From UBA2330 sp035443185 (GTDB lineage Bacteria; Bacteroidota; Ignavibacteria; Tepidaquicellales; Tepidaquicellaceae): a DNA stretch of 64,000 bases. The position numbers were made by a program, and so were the translations under genes. Position 1 is the stretch's first letter. The number at the start of each line of letters is the position of its first letter. The notes below the pieces were generated by a model. It searched no databases and was not told where the DNA came from. It saw only the letters and a list, made by a program, of their open reading frames with translations. This document shows positions 63,910 through 64,000 of this stretch, one piece after another. The stretch is from positions 1 to 64,000 of the forward strand of contig DAORRV010000006.1 in the NCBI GenBank assembly GCA_035443185.1, given 5' to 3'.

Positions 63910-64000
63910 ATGAAAGTTATATTAAAACAAGATCATGATCTTTTAGGTGATGACGGTCAGATAATTGATGTAAAAAACGGATATGCGAGAAATTATTTGA
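63910..64000 (+). CDS. rplI: 50S ribosomal protein bL9 (partial, runs off the window)
   Basis: The first 30 codons are present: MKVILKQDHDLLGDDGQIID followed by VKNGYARNYL. This is the diagnostic N-terminal domain of bL9. The stop lies outside the window. Confidence 0.93.
   Translation, partial: MKVILKQDHDLLGDDGQIIDVKNGYARNYL

Overview
The window looks like a chromosomal piece of an AT-rich, Gram-negative, probably anaerobic or facultative member of the Bacteroidota/Ignavibacteria branch. The evidence is (1) at least four secreted proteins ending in the type IX secretion (T9SS) type A sorting domain with the NYPNPFNPSTKI-like motif usual in Ignavibacteria and relatives; (2) promoters of the Bacteroidota type (TTG, about 20 nt, TAnnTTTG) before rpsF and a T9SS cargo gene; (3) weak or absent Shine-Dalgarno sites and frequent TTG starts; (4) ferredoxin-dependent 2-oxoacid oxidoreductases in place of dehydrogenase complexes. 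It is a draft assembly: three runs of exactly 100 N (19191-19290, 46854-46953, 52044-52143) are scaffold gaps.

Layout. 1-3.5 kb: patatin-like lipase, an SDR oxidoreductase lying between two copies of a 20-bp direct repeat, and a dihydroorotate-dehydrogenase-like flavoprotein. 3.5-10.2 kb: pyruvate:ferredoxin oxidoreductase (minus strand), divergent from 2-oxoglutarate:ferredoxin oxidoreductase korAB (plus strand). 10.3-12.9 kb: an ArsR/SRPBCC pair with a clear operator, a frameshifted hicB remnant, a VOC protein and a conserved small protein. 12.9-23.0 kb: a nuo operon (minus strand) in the order A-B-C-D-H-I-J-K-L-M-N with no nuoE, nuoF or nuoG. 23.4-39.4 kb: a block of large exported proteins (beta-propeller, IgGFc-binding-like, SBBP-repeat, choice-of-anchor-B and a 1627-residue C25/gingipain-family peptidase). 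39.4-49.4 kb: lipoprotein, tsaD, a periplasmic protein, two REP-like palindromes, a BtuF-like binding protein, ettA, an outer-membrane protein, a gap-split DUF389 protein, a nonsense-mutated VOC gene and glutamate dehydrogenase. 49.6-52.2 kb: a YCF48-type T9SS cargo with an internal duplication and a frameshifted cupin. 52.4-56.4 kb: an isolated rpsR, a thermonuclease and an RsbU/RsbW/RsbV-like partner-switching module. 56.6-61 kb: anmK-SDR-epimerase-aldehyde dehydrogenase operon. 61-64 kb: MerC and DUF4126 membrane proteins, tRNA-Leu(GAG), rpsF, ssb and the start of rplI.

How it fits together. The 2-oxoacid oxidoreductases make reduced ferredoxin. The nuo operon lacks the NADH-oxidising module and could accept electrons from ferredoxin, as in 11-subunit complexes of cyanobacteria and green sulfur bacteria. 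This pairing is an inference from gene content; nuoEFG could lie elsewhere. The exported block shows a heavy investment in T9SS cargo, and the C25 peptidase in it may be a PorU-like sortase or a cargo protease. I found no CRISPR array, prophage, intact insertion sequence or clearly new defence system.
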